Assembly: GCA_030637245.1 (NCBI GenBank)
Contig: DAOVVI010000178.1
Coordinates: 1 to 5,324 of the forward strand
Reading direction: 5' to 3'
DNA: 5,324 nt
Origin: Cyclobacteriaceae bacterium
Lineage (GTDB): Bacteria > Bacteroidota > Bacteroidia > Cytophagales > Cyclobacteriaceae
Part shown: positions 5,192 through 5,324 of the stretch, in pieces
Position numbering within the stretch: the first letter of the stretch is position 1
Layout of the letters: every line of letters starts with the position of its first letter
Made by a program: the position numbers and the translations under genes
Notes under the pieces: generated by a model
What the model was told of the DNA's origin: nothing
The model's input: only the letters and a program-made list of their open reading frames with translations
The model's database searches: none

Positions 5192-5324
5192 ATGACCTTT
5201 TACCATTCATGTTATCCTCCCCAGTCGCCTGAAAAGGCCTGGTGGAAACTGGTAAACCAAAAAAGTAAAGGTATGAGGTTAATTACCCTTACGGAAAAAG
5301 GAATCCACAAATTCAAACTTATTG
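5192..5324 (+). CDS. Unidentified open frame running off the right edge (44 codons seen)
   Basis: From ATG 5192 the frame stays open to the window end. It begins MTFYHSCYPPQSPEK, then AWWKLVNQKSKGMRLITLT and EKGIHKFKLI. An in-frame TAG at 5174-5176 limits the start; there is no Shine-Dalgarno site. I do not recognise the family. The basic, helix-rich later part could be nucleic-acid binding, but that is a guess. A GC-rich hairpin (5221-5242) lies inside it, and a second plus frame is open from 5119 to its TGA at 5230-5232 (contains KRDVVHAIGNLDIELAGQ), so a frameshifted or decayed gene is also possible. Confidence 0.25.
   Translation, partial: MTFYHSCYPPQSPEKAWWKLVNQKSKGMRLITLTEKGIHKFKLI
5221..5242. 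repeat. GC-rich hairpin with GAAA loop
   Basis: CCAG (5221-5224), a two-base bulge TC, GCCT (5227-5230), loop GAAA (5231-5234), AGGC (5235-5238) and CTGG (5239-5242) fold into an 8-bp stem with a GNRA-type tetraloop on the plus strand. No U-run follows, so it is not an ordinary terminator. It lies inside the right-edge frame and could be RNA structure or an element end. Confidence 0.4.

Larger units (their letters stand above)
5131..5324. other. Compositionally distinct right-edge segment
   Basis: Hand count gives 56 G/C in 5131-5250 (120 bases, 47%) against 29 in 4951-5070 (24%). The change is abrupt, near 5131-5140. The segment holds palindromes GCATGC (5151-5156) and CGATCG (5156-5161), a strong hairpin, and overlapping open frames on both strands. 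It may be the start of a conserved gene, a structured RNA, or the edge of a mobile element. I cannot decide from what is visible. The DNA between 5050 and 5130 shows nothing else except one arm of an 8-bp inverted repeat, ATCAAGAT at 5109-5116 paired with ATCTTGAT at 5165-5172. Confidence 0.45.

Noticed and set aside
5127..5210. 27-codon minus-strand frame preceded by GGGGAGG 5 bases before its ATG
   Set aside because: The apparent Shine-Dalgarno is the left arm of the GC-rich hairpin read backwards, the product (starting MNGKRSFCPANS) has no recognised features, and it overlaps two plus frames. It is not supported as a gene, though it is noted under the right-edge finding.
1..5324. tRNA, rRNA, CRISPR array or insertion sequence
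   Set aside because: No cloverleaf, regularly spaced repeats, transposase motifs or long terminal inverted repeats were seen on either strand.

Overview
The window looks like a stretch of a Bacteroidota chromosome, probably from an environmental polysaccharide degrader in the Cytophagales/Flavobacteriia range. The supporting signs are an AT-rich sequence, genes mostly without Shine-Dalgarno sites, two lipoproteins with Cys lipoboxes, a GH29 alpha-L-fucosidase lipoprotein next to oxidative fucose catabolism genes, and a DUF4377+META lipoprotein of a kind common in that phylum. The placement is inferred from gene content; there is no phylogenetic marker in the window.

Left half (1-2584, all minus strand): a fucose-use cluster read right to left. 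It starts with a secreted GH29 alpha-L-fucosidase lipoprotein (1037-2584). An L-fuconolactonase-like amidohydrolase follows (220-1044) and overlaps the fucosidase by 8 bp. After an 80 bp gap comes the first 46 residues of an aldo/keto reductase that runs off the left edge (1-139), most simply an L-fucose dehydrogenase. Together they describe release of L-fucose from glycans outside the cytoplasm, then oxidation to L-fucono-lactone and hydrolysis to L-fuconate, the first steps of the non-phosphorylating fucose route.

Divergent intergenic region (2585-2845): it holds a perfect CAAACGTTTG palindrome in a wider match to LacI/GalR-family operators, plus three interleaved short inverted repeats. 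This is the best candidate for the control site of the fucose operon.

Right half: a plus-strand gene (2846-3994) encodes a secreted zinc metallopeptidase with HELAH, a Tyr-containing segment and an EEFAE segment in the order seen in anthrax lethal-factor-type (ATLF/M34) peptidases, plus an unusual polybasic-then-hydrophobic C terminus. After a convergent intergenic region, a minus-strand gene (4198-4863) encodes a lipoprotein with a DUF4377 domain followed by a META/HslJ domain. Upstream of it are a tandem 8-bp repeat and a perfect 14-bp palindrome, then a possible 34-residue single-helix membrane microprotein (4945-5049, plus). The last ~190 bp change sharply in base composition, carry a GC-rich hairpin with a GAAA loop, and contain an open frame running off the right edge that I cannot identify.

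No tRNA, rRNA, CRISPR array or recognisable insertion sequence was found. I see no complete new multi-gene system. The least explained parts are the metallopeptidase, the regulatory DNA around 4876-4909 and the right edge.
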